Shown here: positions 1 to 7,048 of the stretch, piece after piece | Layout: each line of letters starts with the position of its first letter | How positions within the stretch are numbered: position 1 is the stretch's first letter | Assembly (NCBI GenBank): GCA_016787105.1 | Contig: JAEUVI010000027.1 | Location: forward strand, 1-10,223 | Direction: 5' to 3' | Length of the DNA stretch: 10,223 nt | Source: Chitinophagaceae bacterium | GTDB taxonomy: Bacteria > Bacteroidota > Bacteroidia > Chitinophagales > Chitinophagaceae | Position numbers and translations under genes: made by a program | The notes under the pieces: model-generated | Database searches by the model: none | Told to the model about the DNA's origin: nothing | What the model saw: only the letters and a program-made list of their open reading frames with translations

Positions 1-1410
1 TTCACGTCACAAAATAACAACGTAACAACCGGGCGAATTTATCAGACAGTAATTAATAAGGAGCGTGAAGGAGCGTACCTTGGAAAAACCGTGCAGGTAG
101 TACCCCATATTACAGATGAAATAAAAAGAAGAATGCTTGAATTAGGCCAGGATGGTAAATATGACATTGTTATCACCGAATTGGGAGGAACTGTTGGTGA
201 TATAGAAAGTTTGCCATTTGTGGAAGCTGTTCGTCAACTGCAGTGGGAGTTACCTGAAGAGGATACGGTTGTGATACACCTGACTCTCATTCCTTATTTA
301 AAAGCAGCTAAAGAATTAAAAACCAAACCTACCCAGCACAGCGTGAAAATGCTAAGCCAGGAAGGCGTTCACCCGGATATTATTGTATGCAGAACAGAAA
401 AGACATTGACTCCTGATTTACGCCGGAAAATCGCTTTGTTTTGTAATGTAAAACAGGAAGCTGTTATTGAAGCTGCAGATGCACCTACTATTTACGAAGT
501 GCCACTGGCAATGATGCGTGAGAAACTGGATATTATCTGCATGAAGAAACTGAACATCACAAATTATAATGAACCGGAACTCGGAAAATGGAAAGAGTTC
601 CTGGATAAACTGAAATATCCAAAAAGTAAAGTAAACATCGGGCTAATCGGAAAATATATAGAACTCCAGGATGCTTATAAATCAATTCTGGAAGCATTCG
701 TACATGCCGGTGCAATAAACGAATGTCACGTGCAGGTAGTGAACGTGCACAGTGAATTTATTGCAGAAGAGAATGTTGCTGAAAAATTATCCGGATTGGA
801 TGGTCTGCTGGTTGCACCCGGATTCGGGCTTCGTGGAGTGGAAGGAAAAATAATTGCTGTAAAATATGCAAGGGAAAATAAACTGCCATTCTTTGGAATA
901 TGCCTGGGTATGCAGATGTCTGTTATCGAATTTGCAAGAGATGTAATCGGGATAAAAGAAGCGCATTCAACTGAAATGAAGCCTGATACGCCCGATCCTG
1001 TTATAGATTTGATGGAAGAGCAAAAAGAAATTACAGCGAAAGGAGGCACCATGCGCCTCGGCTCTTATCCTTGCGAGTTATTGCCCGGCTCTTTGGCACA
1101 GAAAATATATGGTGGGGCAACAACGGTTAATGAGCGCCATCGCCATCGTTGGGAATTCAATAACAAATACATAGAACAATTTGAAAAAGCAGGAATGATT
1201 GCCAGCGGAAAAAACCCGGCAACAAATCTTGTTGAAATTGTAGAATTGCCAAATCATCCTTTCTTCATTGGGGTACAGTACCATCCGGAGCTGAAAAGCA
1301 CGGTTGAAAACCCACACCCACTTTTTGTAAGCTTTATTAAAGCCAGCAAGGCTTTTGCCGAAAAAAAAAATGAAACCAGGAATCCTTTATTACAAAGCGA
1401 AATGATATAA
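1..1410 (+). CDS. pyrG: CTP synthase (glutamine hydrolysing), 5' partial
   Basis: This enzyme makes CTP from UTP, ATP and glutamine in the cytoplasm, the last step of de novo pyrimidine nucleotide synthesis. The reading frame is open at the left edge, and 469 residues plus the stop are visible. By comparison with the E. coli enzyme roughly 75-80 N-terminal residues, including the ATP-binding P-loop, lie outside. The visible part begins in the amidoligase domain, with NNVTTGRIYQ followed by GKTVQVVPHITDEI. The ITELGGTVGDIES segment carries the metal-binding Glu at window residue 60. The glutamine amidotransferase domain starts near residue 205 (NIGLIGKYIELQDAYKS). Its nucleophile is Cys301 in GICLGMQM, and His428 and Glu430 in GVQYHPE complete the triad. 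All visible key residues are intact. A GTG at base 91 could pass for a start, but homology clearly continues upstream to base 1. The gene ends just before an intrinsic terminator and precedes yidC, a common Bacteroidota arrangement. Confidence 0.97.
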   Translation, partial: FTSQNNNVTTGRIYQTVINKEREGAYLGKTVQVVPHITDEIKRRMLELGQDGKYDIVITELGGTVGDIESLPFVEAVRQLQWELPEEDTVVIHLTLIPYLKAAKELKTKPTQHSVKMLSQEGVHPDIIVCRTEKTLTPDLRRKIALFCNVKQEAVIEAADAPTIYEVPLAMMREKLDIICMKKLNITNYNEPELGKWKEFLDKLKYPKSKVNIGLIGKYIELQDAYKSILEAFVHAGAINECHVQVVNVHSEFIAEENVAEKLSGLDGLLVAPGFGLRGVEGKIIAVKYARENKLPFFGICLGMQMSVIEFARDVIGIKEAHSTEMKPDTPDPVIDLMEEQKEITAKGGTMRLGSYPCELLPGSLAQKIYGGATTVNERHRHRWEFNNKYIEQFEKAGMIASGKNPATNLVEIVELPNHPFFIGVQYHPELKSTVENPHPLFVSFIKASKAFAEKKNETRNPLLQSEMI

Positions 1411-1416
1411 AATTTT

Positions 1417-1449
1417 CAAAAAACTACGGGCTACCGTGGTTTTTTGTTT
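1417..1449 (+). terminator. Intrinsic terminator after pyrG
   Basis: Bases 1417-1429 pair with 1434-1446 around a GCTA loop. The stem is 13 bp, with one G-U wobble, built of an ACTACGG/CCGTGGT core flanked by an A-run and a T-run. The T-run at 1440-1445 follows the GC-rich core directly, as expected of a Rho-independent terminator. It starts 6 nt after the pyrG stop codon. The A/T symmetry could let it work on the other strand, but no minus-strand gene ends here. Confidence 0.85.
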
Positions 1450-1496
1450 CAGGTAGTAAGGTATTCTTTCTATCCGTCCGACTACTCACTTTACAT

Positions 1497-1504
1497 TATC
1501 TTTG
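1497..1504 (+). promoter_or_regulatory. Probable yidC promoter, -7 element
   Basis: TATCTTTG matches the Bacteroidota primary sigma factor -7 consensus TAnnTTTG exactly. It lies 21 nt upstream of the yidC ATG, which would give a short leader. No clear -33 TTTG is visible at the usual distance. The site sits between the pyrG terminator and yidC, so yidC probably has its own promoter even though it follows pyrG on the same strand. Confidence 0.6.
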
Positions 1505-1525
1505 CCCTCTTTTAAAATCACCTAA

Positions 1526-3364
1526 ATGAATTTTGATCGTAATACAGTGCTGGGATTTGTGTTGCTGGCACTTTTATTTTTTGGATTTTTCTGGTATTCG
1601 CGACAAGGCGAGTTGGCAGCTCTAAAAGAGCGTGCAAGGGTTGATTCTATTACCAGTGCAAATAAGCCGAAACAGGATCCGGCTACGATAAAGATTGATT
1701 CAGTGCGTACTGATTCGCAACAAAGAATTTCAAGTGGCGGCAGCACATTTGCCAATGCCGGCAATGGTTCTGAAAATTTGCTTGTAGCAGAAAATGACCT
1801 CGTGAAAATTACTTTTACCAATAAGGGAGGTCAGCCTAAGATGGTTGAACTAAAGAAATTTAAACAGCCTGACAGCAGCCTGGTTAAATTGGCTTCTTCT
1901 GACTTTGATAAAATTGACTATCCGGTAAATGCAGGAGGAAAAAGTGCCCATATCGCCGATTTGTATTTTGAAAATGGAAATAAAACGCAAAATGCCGATG
2001 GCTCCACTACGGTTACTTTTACATTGAGATCAGGCGACAGCTCCCAGTCTGTTACACACCAGTATGTACTCAAGCCAGACAATTACATGATTGATTTCAA
2101 TCTGCAATTAAATGGATCAGATAAGTTGCTGGAGAAAAATACTTTGAATTTAACCTGGCAAAATAAAGCTGCCAAACTGGAAAAAAGCATTGAATATGAG
2201 AAGCAAAATTCACAGATAGGGTATGACTATAACGGCGAGTATGATTATAGCTCACTATTAAAATACACAGACAAACAATTTGATAAAAATCTCAAATGGC
2301 TTTCTGTTAAGCAGCAGTTTTTTAACACTACGCTTATTGCCAGAGATGATAAAGGATTTTCGTCTGGCAAAATTGAATGGGCTTTGCCTGCTGATACACA
2401 AGTGGTAGTACAAGCCATTGCAAACGTCCATTACCAGGTGTCCCAGGGTAGTACTGCTACTGTTCCGATGTCTATTTATTATGGTCCCAATGACTATAAG
2501 ATATTGAAGGGATATAAGATGGGAATGGAAAACCTTGTAAACCTGGGTTATGGAATTTTCGCTTTTGTAAAGTATATCAACCGCTGGATAATACTTCCTG
2601 TTTTCGATTTTTTTACAAAGTTTTTTAGTAGCTATGGATTGATCATTGCATTGCTTACGATTTTCATTCGGTTACTTACCTCGCCCCTTATGTATCCTGG
2701 ATATCTTACCAGTGCAAAAATGAAAATATTACGTCCGGAGTTAGCTGAATTGAAAAAGAAATACCCGGATCAGCAGCAATACGCTGTGGAGCAAATGAAA
2801 TTTATGAGAGAAGCGGGGGTTAATACATTTGCTGGTTGCCTGCCAAGTTTATTACAGATACCGATATTCTTTGCATTATTTAGTTTTTTTAGCTCCAGTG
2901 TAGCTTTGAGAGGCAAAAGTTTTTTGTGGGCGGAAGATTTATCATCTTATGATTCAATTCTGAATTTTGGATTCAATATTCCATTTTATGGCTCACATGT
3001 GAGTTTGTTTACGATTACTGCTGTTGTAACAAGCTTTCTTATTTCTTTATATAGCATGAACATGACACCGGATCAAAGTAACCCGGTAATGAAATACATG
3101 CCTTATATTTTTCCTGTATTTCTTCTTTTTATATTCAATAGACTACCTTCAGCATTGACATGGTATTATACGGTATCAAACGTAATTACACTTTTGCTCC
3201 AGGTAGTAATACAGAAGTACATTATCAATCATGATAAGCTGTTGACGCAGATAGAACTTAATCGCAAAAAGCCTAAGACAAAATCCAAATGGCAGGAGCG
3301 GCTGGAGCAAATGCAGGAGCAACAAAAGCAGATGAAAGGAGCGCAGCAGAAAAACAAACGTTAA
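1526..3364 (+). CDS. yidC: Membrane protein insertase YidC
   Basis: This inner-membrane insertase of the YidC/Oxa1/Alb3 family inserts and folds membrane proteins, alone or with the Sec translocon. The product is 612 residues, the usual size for Bacteroidota. An N-terminal membrane segment (about residues 7-24, VLGFVLLALLFFGFFWYS) is followed by a polar linker and a large beta-rich periplasmic domain (about 85-330). The conserved insertase core begins near residue 345. In it, LLTIFIRLLTSPLM carries Arg382, equivalent to the hydrophilic-groove arginine of the family. A cytoplasmic helical loop (KILRPELAELKKKYPD) comes next, then further membrane segments including LPSLLQIPIFFALF. The C-terminal 45 residues are rich in Lys, Arg and Gln, as expected for a ribosome-contacting tail. 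The ATG start puts the first membrane segment at the very N-terminus. The gene has its own upstream -7 box and downstream terminator. Confidence 0.97.
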   Translation: MNFDRNTVLGFVLLALLFFGFFWYSRQGELAALKERARVDSITSANKPKQDPATIKIDSVRTDSQQRISSGGSTFANAGNGSENLLVAENDLVKITFTNKGGQPKMVELKKFKQPDSSLVKLASSDFDKIDYPVNAGGKSAHIADLYFENGNKTQNADGSTTVTFTLRSGDSSQSVTHQYVLKPDNYMIDFNLQLNGSDKLLEKNTLNLTWQNKAAKLEKSIEYEKQNSQIGYDYNGEYDYSSLLKYTDKQFDKNLKWLSVKQQFFNTTLIARDDKGFSSGKIEWALPADTQVVVQAIANVHYQVSQGSTATVPMSIYYGPNDYKILKGYKMGMENLVNLGYGIFAFVKYINRWIILPVFDFFTKFFSSYGLIIALLTIFIRLLTSPLMYPGYLTSAKMKILRPELAELKKKYPDQQQYAVEQMKFMREAGVNTFAGCLPSLLQIPIFFALFSFFSSSVALRGKSFLWAEDLSSYDSILNFGFNIPFYGSHVSLFTITAVVTSFLISLYSMNMTPDQSNPVMKYMPYIFPVFLLFIFNRLPSALTWYYTVSNVITLLLQVVIQKYIINHDKLLTQIELNRKKPKTKSKWQERLEQMQEQQKQMKGAQQKNKR

Positions 3365-3390
3365 AATTTCCTGTAAGAAATACAAATAAA

Positions 3391-3426
3391 GGCCGGGATA
3401 TAATAAGATTTCTCCCGGCTTTTTTA
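3391..3426 (+). terminator. Intrinsic terminator after yidC
   Basis: GCCGGGA (3392-3398) pairs perfectly with TCCCGGC (3413-3419) around a 14-nt A/T-rich loop, and a run of six T follows (3420-3425). The hairpin begins 27 nt after the yidC stop codon. It separates yidC from the secreted-protein gene downstream and argues against a longer upstream start for that gene. Confidence 0.85.
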
Positions 3427-3483
3427 TTACGCAACTTATTGACTAATTTGGTACGTCTATTTACCAACTGGAAACAGATAGAA

Positions 3484-4158
3484 ATGAAACAGATTCTCAG
3501 CATGTATGGTATTGTAATTTTGCTTTTTACAGCGACTACCTTGTCAGCACAAAAAACAATTACAGAAGCCACAATTTCTTACGATATCGTAGTTAGCAAT
3601 AACAATCCTAACCCACAGATAGCGGATATGTTGGACGGAGCTACCAGTGTGGTATATCTGAAAGGCTCTTCAAGCCGTTCTGAAATGATAAGTTCCCTCG
3701 GCACCCAATCAACAATTATTGATGGTAAAACAAATAATATAACTGTATTAAAGGACTATGGTGAGCAGAAGTATATGATCACCATGACTTCGCAAAACTG
3801 GAAGGAGTCTAATAAAAAATACGAAGGTGTAACTTTTAGTTTTGAAGATGACTATAAAACAATTGCAGGCTATAAATGTCAGAAAGCGATCGGAAAGCTG
3901 ACAGACGGAACTTCCTTTACGGTTTACTTTACAAAGGATCTTGTACCACAGAATAAAGACTTTCAATACCTCAACAGAAATCTTCCGGGCCTTGCACTTC
4001 AGTATGAGGCATCATTTGGTAAATTAATGGTTACCTATACTGTTTCAAACATAAACTTCAATCCTGTTCCGGCAGCAAAGTTTGATATACCAAAGTCTGG
4101 TTATCGTGTAATGAATTATGAAGAAAGCAGGAAAACGGGTGGCGGCGGTGGCCAATAA
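3484..4158 (+). CDS. Secreted GLPGLI/DUF4412-like protein
   Basis: The product has 224 residues and a clear N-terminal signal peptide: a Lys-containing start, a hydrophobic stretch (MYGIVILLFTATT) and a cleavage site near LSAQ. The mature protein should be periplasmic or outer-membrane associated. After the signal comes a beta-rich region (ITEATISYDIVV). It includes a segment where a side chain or ligand state may matter (KGSSSRSEMIS) and a YKTIAGYKCQKAIGKL segment. A NLPGLALQYEA stretch resembles the hallmark of Bacteroidota GLPGLI-family proteins; the DUF4412 family has a similar layout. The tail is Gly-rich (GGGGGQ). The biochemical role of these families is not known to me. The frame stays open back to base 3289, but that would overlap yidC and run through its terminator, and only the ATG at 3484 puts a signal peptide at the N-terminus. 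A weak -7-like sequence (TAATTTGG, near 3445) lies upstream. Confidence 0.8.
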   Translation: MKQILSMYGIVILLFTATTLSAQKTITEATISYDIVVSNNNPNPQIADMLDGATSVVYLKGSSSRSEMISSLGTQSTIIDGKTNNITVLKDYGEQKYMITMTSQNWKESNKKYEGVTFSFEDDYKTIAGYKCQKAIGKLTDGTSFTVYFTKDLVPQNKDFQYLNRNLPGLALQYEASFGKLMVTYTVSNINFNPVPAAKFDIPKSGYRVMNYEESRKTGGGGGQ

Positions 4159-4163
4159 AACTA

Positions 4164-4529
4164 TTACCTGTTTAATTGTGGAACTCCGGCAGAAACTTTC
4201 AGATTACTGATAAGTACTTTTGATTTTACCGGGAGAATATAAGCACGGTTATTTTTCTGGTAAGTAGTAACAGTATTAAGATTAATGTAAGTATCTTCTT
4301 TTTTCAGGTTGATAACATTAGTTCCTCTGTAGTTATAACCTGACTTCAAAGAAAATGAACCGTGGGAGATAGAAACTGTTCTGTCAGAAAGTATATTTTT
4401 TGACTTGGATTTCTTAGATGAGCCATCGCCAAGTGTAGCAAACGCACCTACAGTTAAAAAAGAAAACATCAGTATGGTAACTGTTTTTCTTCTCACTGTA
4501 TGCATTTGTATGGTTTTGTTCCTGGTCAT
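4164..4529 (-). CDS. Small basic secreted protein, unknown function
   Basis: I do not recognise a characterised family. The product has 121 residues, or 113 if translation starts at the second Met (base 4505). A basic N-terminus (MHTVRRKT) leads into a hydrophobic core (VTILMFSFLTVGAFA), a typical signal peptide with likely cleavage after AFA. The mature part starts with a Ser/Lys-rich stretch (GSSKKSKSKN). A Tyr/Asn-rich segment follows (SFSLKSGYNYRGTNVI), then a polar, probably beta-stranded remainder. Predicted net charge is strongly positive and there is no cysteine in the mature part. A perfect TAnnTTTG box on the minus strand lies about 19 nt upstream of the first ATG, which supports a real transcribed gene. 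It converges on the GLPGLI-like gene with only 5 nt between stop codons. It could be a periplasmic or surface protein; function is unknown. Confidence 0.7.
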   Translation of the reverse strand: MTRNKTIQMHTVRRKTVTILMFSFLTVGAFATLGDGSSKKSKSKNILSDRTVSISHGSFSLKSGYNYRGTNVINLKKEDTYINLNTVTTYQKNNRAYILPVKSKVLISNLKVSAGVPQLNR

Positions 4530-4547
4530 CGATTAATTAAGTCAATA

Positions 4548-4555
4548 CAAAAATA
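4548..4555 (-). promoter_or_regulatory. Probable promoter -7 element for the small secreted protein gene
   Basis: Read on the minus strand, this is TATTTTTG, an exact match to the Bacteroidota -7 consensus TAnnTTTG. It lies 18 nt upstream of the ATG at 4529, giving a very short leader. No convincing -33 TTTG is seen at the usual spacing. The surrounding region (4530-4689) is strongly A/T-rich and serves as the divergent promoter region between this gene and the TPR gene. Confidence 0.5.
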
Positions 4556-4689
4556 GAAATAAAAAGAATTATTAAATAAGCCGTCCATCAAAAGTTTTAC
4601 AACTTATTTAACGCTCAAAGATAAAAAATGTTACTAAAAAATCCACTTTTTTATTTTTTAGGCTTAATTTGTACAAACTACTGATACTC

Positions 4690-6111
4690 ATGAAAGAAAA
4701 CCCATACCGCGAGGACATGGAAGAATTCAGGGAACTCCTGAAACAATATGAAAACCTGAGAGTAGGTAAAAAGCATAGTTTTCTGGACGAAGAGTCATTT
4801 GAAAAAATAATTGACTACTACGACGAACTGGAAAACTTCTCCAAAGCATTAGAAGCCTGTGACTTAGCAATTGAGCAATATCCTTATTCATCATCTTTGC
4901 TCATAAAAAAGAGCGATATGCTCCTGGCTTCACAGCAGTATAAAAAAGCACTGGAAGTACTGGAAAAAGCTGAGCTTTTAGGGCGTAACGATATCAATCT
5001 CTACATTTTAAAGACGGATGCCTATCTGGCATTGGATCAGCAAGAAAAAGCTGTGGCACTCCTGGAAGAGGCTTTGCTTTCATTTGAAGGTGAAGAGCGT
5101 ATTGACTTGCTTTTTGAACTGGCAGATGTATATGATGATCATGAAGAGTTTGACAAAGTATTTGACTGTCTTAAAATGATAATTGAGGACGAACCAAATA
5201 ATGAAGAAGCGCTGTATAAAATTTGTTTCTGGACAGACTTTACCGGTAGAAGCGAAGAAAGCATCCGCTTACATAGCAAAGTGATTGATGAGTATCCTTA
5301 CAATGAGCTGGCTTGGTTTAATCTCGGTGCCGCCTACCAGGGATTAAAGCTTTATGAAAAATCAATAGATGCATACCAGTATGCAATAACAATTGATGAA
5401 AAGTTTGATTACGCATACAGGAATATTGGCGATGCATACATCCGCCTGCGTAAATACAGAGAGGCAATAGAGGCACTTAACAAAGTGCTTGAATTGTCCA
5501 AGCCGGAGGATGTGATATATGAGGCAATAGGTCATTGCTATGACCGCTTAAAGAATTTTGCCCAGGCAAGATTTCATTACCGCAAGGCATCTCACCTAAA
5601 CCAGGGTGATAGTAAACTTTTATATAAAATAGCCTGTACCTATTATAATGAAGGGCTGTGGGAGAGTGCCGCTAAGCAATTGGAAAATGCGATGAAAATT
5701 CATCGCAGGCAGCCAGAATATTGCTTACTGATGGGCGAGTGCAAAATGAACATGGAACTGTTTAAAGATGCAATTCAGTATTTCTCTGATGTAGTAAGTT
5801 TGAAACCAAAGAATAAGTCCGGTTGGGAAGCATTGATCAGGTGTTTATATAAGGGAGGGTTTTATGAAGAAGCAATTGATCAGGTCCATGCCGCATTACG
5901 GGTTACAGAAGGAAAACCTTTGTTTATTTTTTATCAAAGTATTATTTTATTTGCCTTGGGAAAATCCAAAGAAGCCCTTATTTATCTTGATCGTGCAATG
6001 GATAAATCCCCGAAATTGCTTAAAAAATTTGTTGAATTGAACCCGGCTATTCTGCAAAACCAGCAGGTGGTAGACATACTCGCAAAATACAAGCGTAATA
6101 AGACCATCTGA
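4690..6111 (+). CDS. TPR-repeat protein, cytoplasmic
   Basis: The product has 473 residues, is almost entirely alpha-helical and is built of tandem tetratricopeptide repeats, which normally form a protein-binding superhelix. Repeat units are visible from about residue 43 to near the C-terminus. Good examples are AWFNLGAAYQGLKLYEKSI, YAYRNIGDAYIRLRKYREAI and LLYKIACTYYNEGLWESAA, each showing the small-residue and Tyr/Leu spacing of the TPR consensus. No signal peptide, membrane segment or enzymatic domain is seen, so the protein is probably a cytoplasmic scaffold; its partners are unknown. The ATG at 4690 is preferred. An in-frame TTG at 4669 lies within a -7-like sequence (TAATTTG, 4665-4671), which would place it at or before the transcription start. 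The gene is followed by a separate promoter, so it need not share an operon with the comA-like gene. Confidence 0.9.
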   Translation: MKENPYREDMEEFRELLKQYENLRVGKKHSFLDEESFEKIIDYYDELENFSKALEACDLAIEQYPYSSSLLIKKSDMLLASQQYKKALEVLEKAELLGRNDINLYILKTDAYLALDQQEKAVALLEEALLSFEGEERIDLLFELADVYDDHEEFDKVFDCLKMIIEDEPNNEEALYKICFWTDFTGRSEESIRLHSKVIDEYPYNELAWFNLGAAYQGLKLYEKSIDAYQYAITIDEKFDYAYRNIGDAYIRLRKYREAIEALNKVLELSKPEDVIYEAIGHCYDRLKNFAQARFHYRKASHLNQGDSKLLYKIACTYYNEGLWESAAKQLENAMKIHRRQPEYCLLMGECKMNMELFKDAIQYFSDVVSLKPKNKSGWEALIRCLYKGGFYEEAIDQVHAALRVTEGKPLFIFYQSIILFALGKSKEALIYLDRAMDKSPKLLKKFVELNPAILQNQQVVDILAKYKRNKTI

Positions 6112-6164
6112 CACGATGTTTTAAGCAATCTCTGAATGTCATAATTTCTGTAAGTATTCTTTCC

Positions 6165-6172
6165 TATTTTTG
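6165..6172 (+). promoter_or_regulatory. Probable promoter -7 element of the comA-aroE operon
   Basis: TATTTTTG matches the Bacteroidota -7 consensus TAnnTTTG exactly. It is 102 nt upstream of the comA-like ATG, so the transcript would carry an unusually long leader compared with the roughly 10-20 nt leaders suggested at the other -7 boxes of this window. No clear -33 TTTG lies at the usual distance. Confidence 0.55.
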
Positions 6173-6274
6173 CGCGCCTGCAAAAGGCGGATAACCGTCA
6201 ATGCGGCATTAGCCCTGTAAAAGAATTTATATGCATTTGAACAGGGTAGAGTTAAGGACTATATAAAACAGCGT
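6173..6274 (+). promoter_or_regulatory. Structured 5' leader of the comA-aroE operon
   Basis: The stretch between the -7 box and the ATG is richer in G+C than the other intergenic regions here and contains two inverted repeats. CGCCT (6175-6179) pairs with AGGCG (6185-6189) around GCAAA. CCCTGT (6213-6218) pairs with ACAGGG (6241-6246) around a 22-nt loop. An 11-codon reading frame, ATG at 6231 to TAA at 6264-6266, starts inside that loop and stops 8 nt before the comA-like start codon. An AAGGA sequence (6254-6258) is 16 nt upstream of that ATG. No T-run follows either hairpin, so a terminator is unlikely; translational control is more plausible. It matches no riboswitch class that I can recognise. 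Confidence 0.35.
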
Positions 6275-7048
6275 ATGATGAATTTTAACCTGACCCAGAT
6301 TCCTGAGCGCAATCAGCGACCACGCCTGAATGGAATAACAATGGTAATGGATAAAGGGCTGAGTATAAATGAGGCCGAAAATTTTTTAAGTGTTTCAAGC
6401 CCTCACATTGATATCGTAAAACTTGGCTTCGGAACATCTTTCGTGACGCCTAACCTTGTAAAAAAGCTTGAAGTATACCGCAAATACAATATTCCTGTCT
6501 ACTTTGGCGGAACGCTTTTTGAAGCCTTTCTGATACGCAACCAGTTTGATGACTATATCAGTGTTTGTAAAGATTATGGCATTTCTTATATGGAGGTAAG
6601 TGATGGGTCTATTACAATCCCTCATTCTGAGAAATGTGGGTATATTGAGAAACTGACCAAACACGGGACGGTATTGAGTGAGGTAGGTAGTAAAGATGCA
6701 GAACATATTATTCCTCCTTACAAATGGATAGAACTGATGCGGGCTGAATTAAGTGCTGGTTCCACCTATGTGATAGCAGAAGCCCGTGAATCAGGAAACG
6801 TGGGTATCTATCGTGGATCTGGTGAAGTACGTGAAGGATTGGTACAGGAAATACTGACACAAATACCCGGAGAAAAAATTATCTGGGAAGCTCCGCAAAA
6901 AGAGCAGCAATTATATTTTATTGAGTTGCTTGGCTGTAATGTAAATCTTGGAAATATTGCACCTACAGAAGTGCTGCCGCTTGAAGCAATGAGAATTGGT
7001 TTAAGAGGCGATACTTTTCATCTGTATCTTAAAAAGGAAGAAGTATAA
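6275..7048 (+). CDS. comA: Phosphosulfolactate synthase, ComA family
   Basis: ComA joins sulfite to phosphoenolpyruvate to give (R)-2-phospho-3-sulfolactate. In methanogens this starts coenzyme M synthesis, and in other bacteria it feeds sulfolactate-type compounds. The product is 257 residues, close to the roughly 250 of the archaeal enzyme, and is a TIM-barrel type. The family signatures appear in order: DIVKLGFGTSFVTPN (about 46-60), VYFGGTLFEAF, MEVSDGSITIP, VLSEVGSKD, IAEARESGNVGIYRGSGEV, IWEAPQKEQQLYFIELLG and the C-terminal GLRGDTFHLYL. Acidic and basic residues within these motifs are intact, so activity is plausible. Coenzyme M synthesis is not expected in Bacteroidota; a role in supplying a C3 sulfonate for sulfonolipids is inferred. 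Plant HSA32-like proteins belong to the same family and show that other roles exist. Two adjacent ATGs (6275, 6278) are possible starts. The stop overlaps the aroE start. Confidence 0.9.
   Translation: MMNFNLTQIPERNQRPRLNGITMVMDKGLSINEAENFLSVSSPHIDIVKLGFGTSFVTPNLVKKLEVYRKYNIPVYFGGTLFEAFLIRNQFDDYISVCKDYGISYMEVSDGSITIPHSEKCGYIEKLTKHGTVLSEVGSKDAEHIIPPYKWIELMRAELSAGSTYVIAEARESGNVGIYRGSGEVREGLVQEILTQIPGEKIIWEAPQKEQQLYFIELLGCNVNLGNIAPTEVLPLEAMRIGLRGDTFHLYLKKEEV

Noticed and set aside
91..93. GTG as the pyrG start
   Set aside because: The frame is open to base 1 and the upstream residues (NNNVTTGRIYQ) are conserved CTP synthase sequence.
726..1317. Minus-strand open frames inside pyrG
   Set aside because: Their translations show no domain, signal peptide or conserved motif, and the plus-strand frame is an unmistakable CTP synthase.
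3289..3483. N-terminal extension of the GLPGLI-like gene starting inside yidC
   Set aside because: It would overlap the end of yidC in another frame and run through the yidC terminator hairpin, and the signal peptide only appears at the N-terminus if translation starts at 3484.
4669..4689. TTG start for the TPR protein, 7 codons upstream of the ATG
   Set aside because: It falls within a -7-like TAATTTG sequence, and the ATG at 4690 gives a normal cytoplasmic N-terminus.
6173..6274. Known riboswitch class in the comA leader
   Set aside because: The sequence lacks the conserved cores I would recognise for TPP, cobalamin, SAM-I or similar classes, so only an unclassified structured leader is claimed.
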